Part shown: positions 63,349 through 64,000 of the stretch, piece after piece | Layout of the letters: each line of letters opens with the position of its first letter | Numbering within the stretch: position 1 is the first letter of the stretch | The notes under the pieces: generated by a model | Told to the model about the DNA's origin: nothing | The model's input: the letters and a program-made list of their open reading frames with translations, nothing else | Databases searched by the model: none | NCBI RefSeq assembly: GCF_001999245.1 | Contig: NZ_CP019630.1 | Location: 3,377,001-3,441,000, forward strand | Direction of reading: 5' to 3' | DNA length: 64,000 bases | From: Roseibium algicola | GTDB lineage: Bacteria; Pseudomonadota; Alphaproteobacteria; Rhizobiales; Stappiaceae | Program-made: the position numbers and the translations under genes

Positions 63349-64000
63349 TCAGCGCGGCAGGTCGGTCGAGCCGGTCAGGAACTCGTCAACAGCGCGCGCT
63401 GCCTGACGGCCTTCGCGGATCGCCCAGACAACCAGGGACTGACCCTTGCGCACGTCGCCGGCAGCATAGACCTTGTCCAGGCTGGTCTTGTAATCGTCGG
63501 TGTTGGCCTTGACGTTGGTGCGGCCATCCAGCTCCAGCTTGTCGCCGGCTTCGGCGATGTAGGTTTCCAGCAGCGGGCCGGAGAAGCCGATAGCCGCCAG
63601 AACGAGGTCGGCGCGCAGGATGAATTCGGTGCCTTCGATCGGGCGGCGTTTTTCATCCACGCGGGCGCATTTGACGCCGGTAACCTTGCCGTCTTCGCCG
63701 ACTAGGGCAAGTGTTGCTGCGGAGAACTCACGTTCAGCGCCTTCAGCCTGCGACGACGAGGTGCGGAACTTGGTCGGCCAGTACGGCCAGATCGCCAGCT
63801 TGTCTTCCTTCAGCGGCGGGATCGGGCGGATGTCGAGCTGCGTCACCGACAGGGCTCCCTGACGGAATGCGGTGCCGACACAGTCGGATGCGGTGTCGCC
63901 GCCGCCGATGACGACGACATGCTTGCCACCGGCCCAGATCGGGGCCTCGTCGCCTTCCGGCTCACCGCCGACCCGGCGGTTCTGCTGGACCAGGTAAGGC
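63349..64000 (-). CDS. gltD: glutamate synthase small subunit (5' partial)
   Basis: C-terminal ~216 residues of the NADPH-dependent small subunit; the start lies right of the window. The visible part holds GGKHVVVIGGGDTASDCVGTAFRQGA (NADPH-binding Rossmann motif), ADLVLAAIGFSGP and the closing FAD motif KVYAAGDVRKGQSLVVWAIREGRQAARAV. It transfers electrons from NADPH to the large subunit, which makes two glutamates from glutamine and 2-oxoglutarate. The gene is read leftward and ends at a shared terminator. Confidence 0.95.
   Translation of the reverse strand, partial: PYLVQQNRRVGGEPEGDEAPIWAGGKHVVVIGGGDTASDCVGTAFRQGALSVTQLDIRPIPPLKEDKLAIWPYWPTKFRTSSSQAEGAEREFSAATLALVGEDGKVTGVKCARVDEKRRPIEGTEFILRADLVLAAIGFSGPLLETYIAEAGDKLELDGRTNVKANTDDYKTSLDKVYAAGDVRKGQSLVVWAIREGRQAARAVDEFLTGSTDLPR

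Overview
The window looks like a chromosomal segment of a marine alphaproteobacterium in the Hyphomicrobiales, most likely the Stappiaceae (Roseibium/Labrenzia/Stappia type). This rests on high GC coding sequence, a MucR/Ros-type zinc-finger regulator, a RopA/Omp2-type porin with its two N-terminal cysteines, an MltB plus DUF459 pair next to gltD, a twin-arginine TRAP transporter and a BCCT osmolyte carrier. No rRNA, tRNA, CRISPR array, transposase or integrase was recognised. Genus placement is inference.

Layout. 0-1.1 kb: the end of an Old Yellow Enzyme gene and a cupin. 1.4-8.3 kb: a three-gene accessory module (trypsin-like protease with a degenerate STAND-like domain; a 1032-residue STAND ATPase; a trypsin-DNA/RNA endonuclease fusion). 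It resembles prokaryotic conflict (defence) systems and is the best candidate for something undescribed. 8.4-12.6 kb: Ogt, a DMT exporter, an L,D-transpeptidase, a Pal-like lipoprotein and a LacI regulator. 12.8-18.7 kb (minus strand): BCCT transporter plus universal stress protein, a PAS/GAF diguanylate cyclase and an aminotransferase. 18.9-21.5 kb: a histidine-rich CobW GTPase, a WD40 protein and a DUF2937 membrane protein. 21.6-24.5 kb: LysR and TetR regulators and a leucine-dehydrogenase-like enzyme. 24.7-26.6 kb: a fused DUF1007-NicO metal exporter with a palindrome just upstream. 26.6-34.6 kb: a class-I glutamine amidotransferase, then a NarL-type two-component system divergent from a TRAP transporter (DctP, DctQ, DctM); nested inverted repeats lie in the shared promoter region. 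34.7-40.6 kb: a hybrid kinase, an OmpR-type regulator and a DUF4336 protein, then an intracellular subtilase facing a small protein that resembles its pro-region. 40.6-44.2 kb: MucR, an AT-rich gap, a porin and a second LacI regulator. 44.4-52.9 kb: a Liv-type ABC importer bracketed by two adenylate-forming enzymes. 53.2-56.0 kb: ferrochelatase and a stomatin/NfeD pair. 56.0-58.9 kb: a PomA/PomB-like ion-driven motor pair and KdsD. 59.1-63.3 kb: an outer-membrane beta-barrel protein, MltB and a DUF459 protein. The right edge cuts gltD.

How the parts fit. Much of the window is nutrient capture and adaptation: osmolyte, 2-oxoacid-like and acyl/aromatic-acid-like uptake, each beside sensors or activating enzymes, plus cell-envelope maintenance and metal handling. 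The protease/ATPase/nuclease module and the subtilase/small-protein pair are the accessory pieces. Start codons were moved inward from the longest reading frame where a Shine-Dalgarno sequence, signal peptide or family alignment supported it; alternatives are given in the entries.
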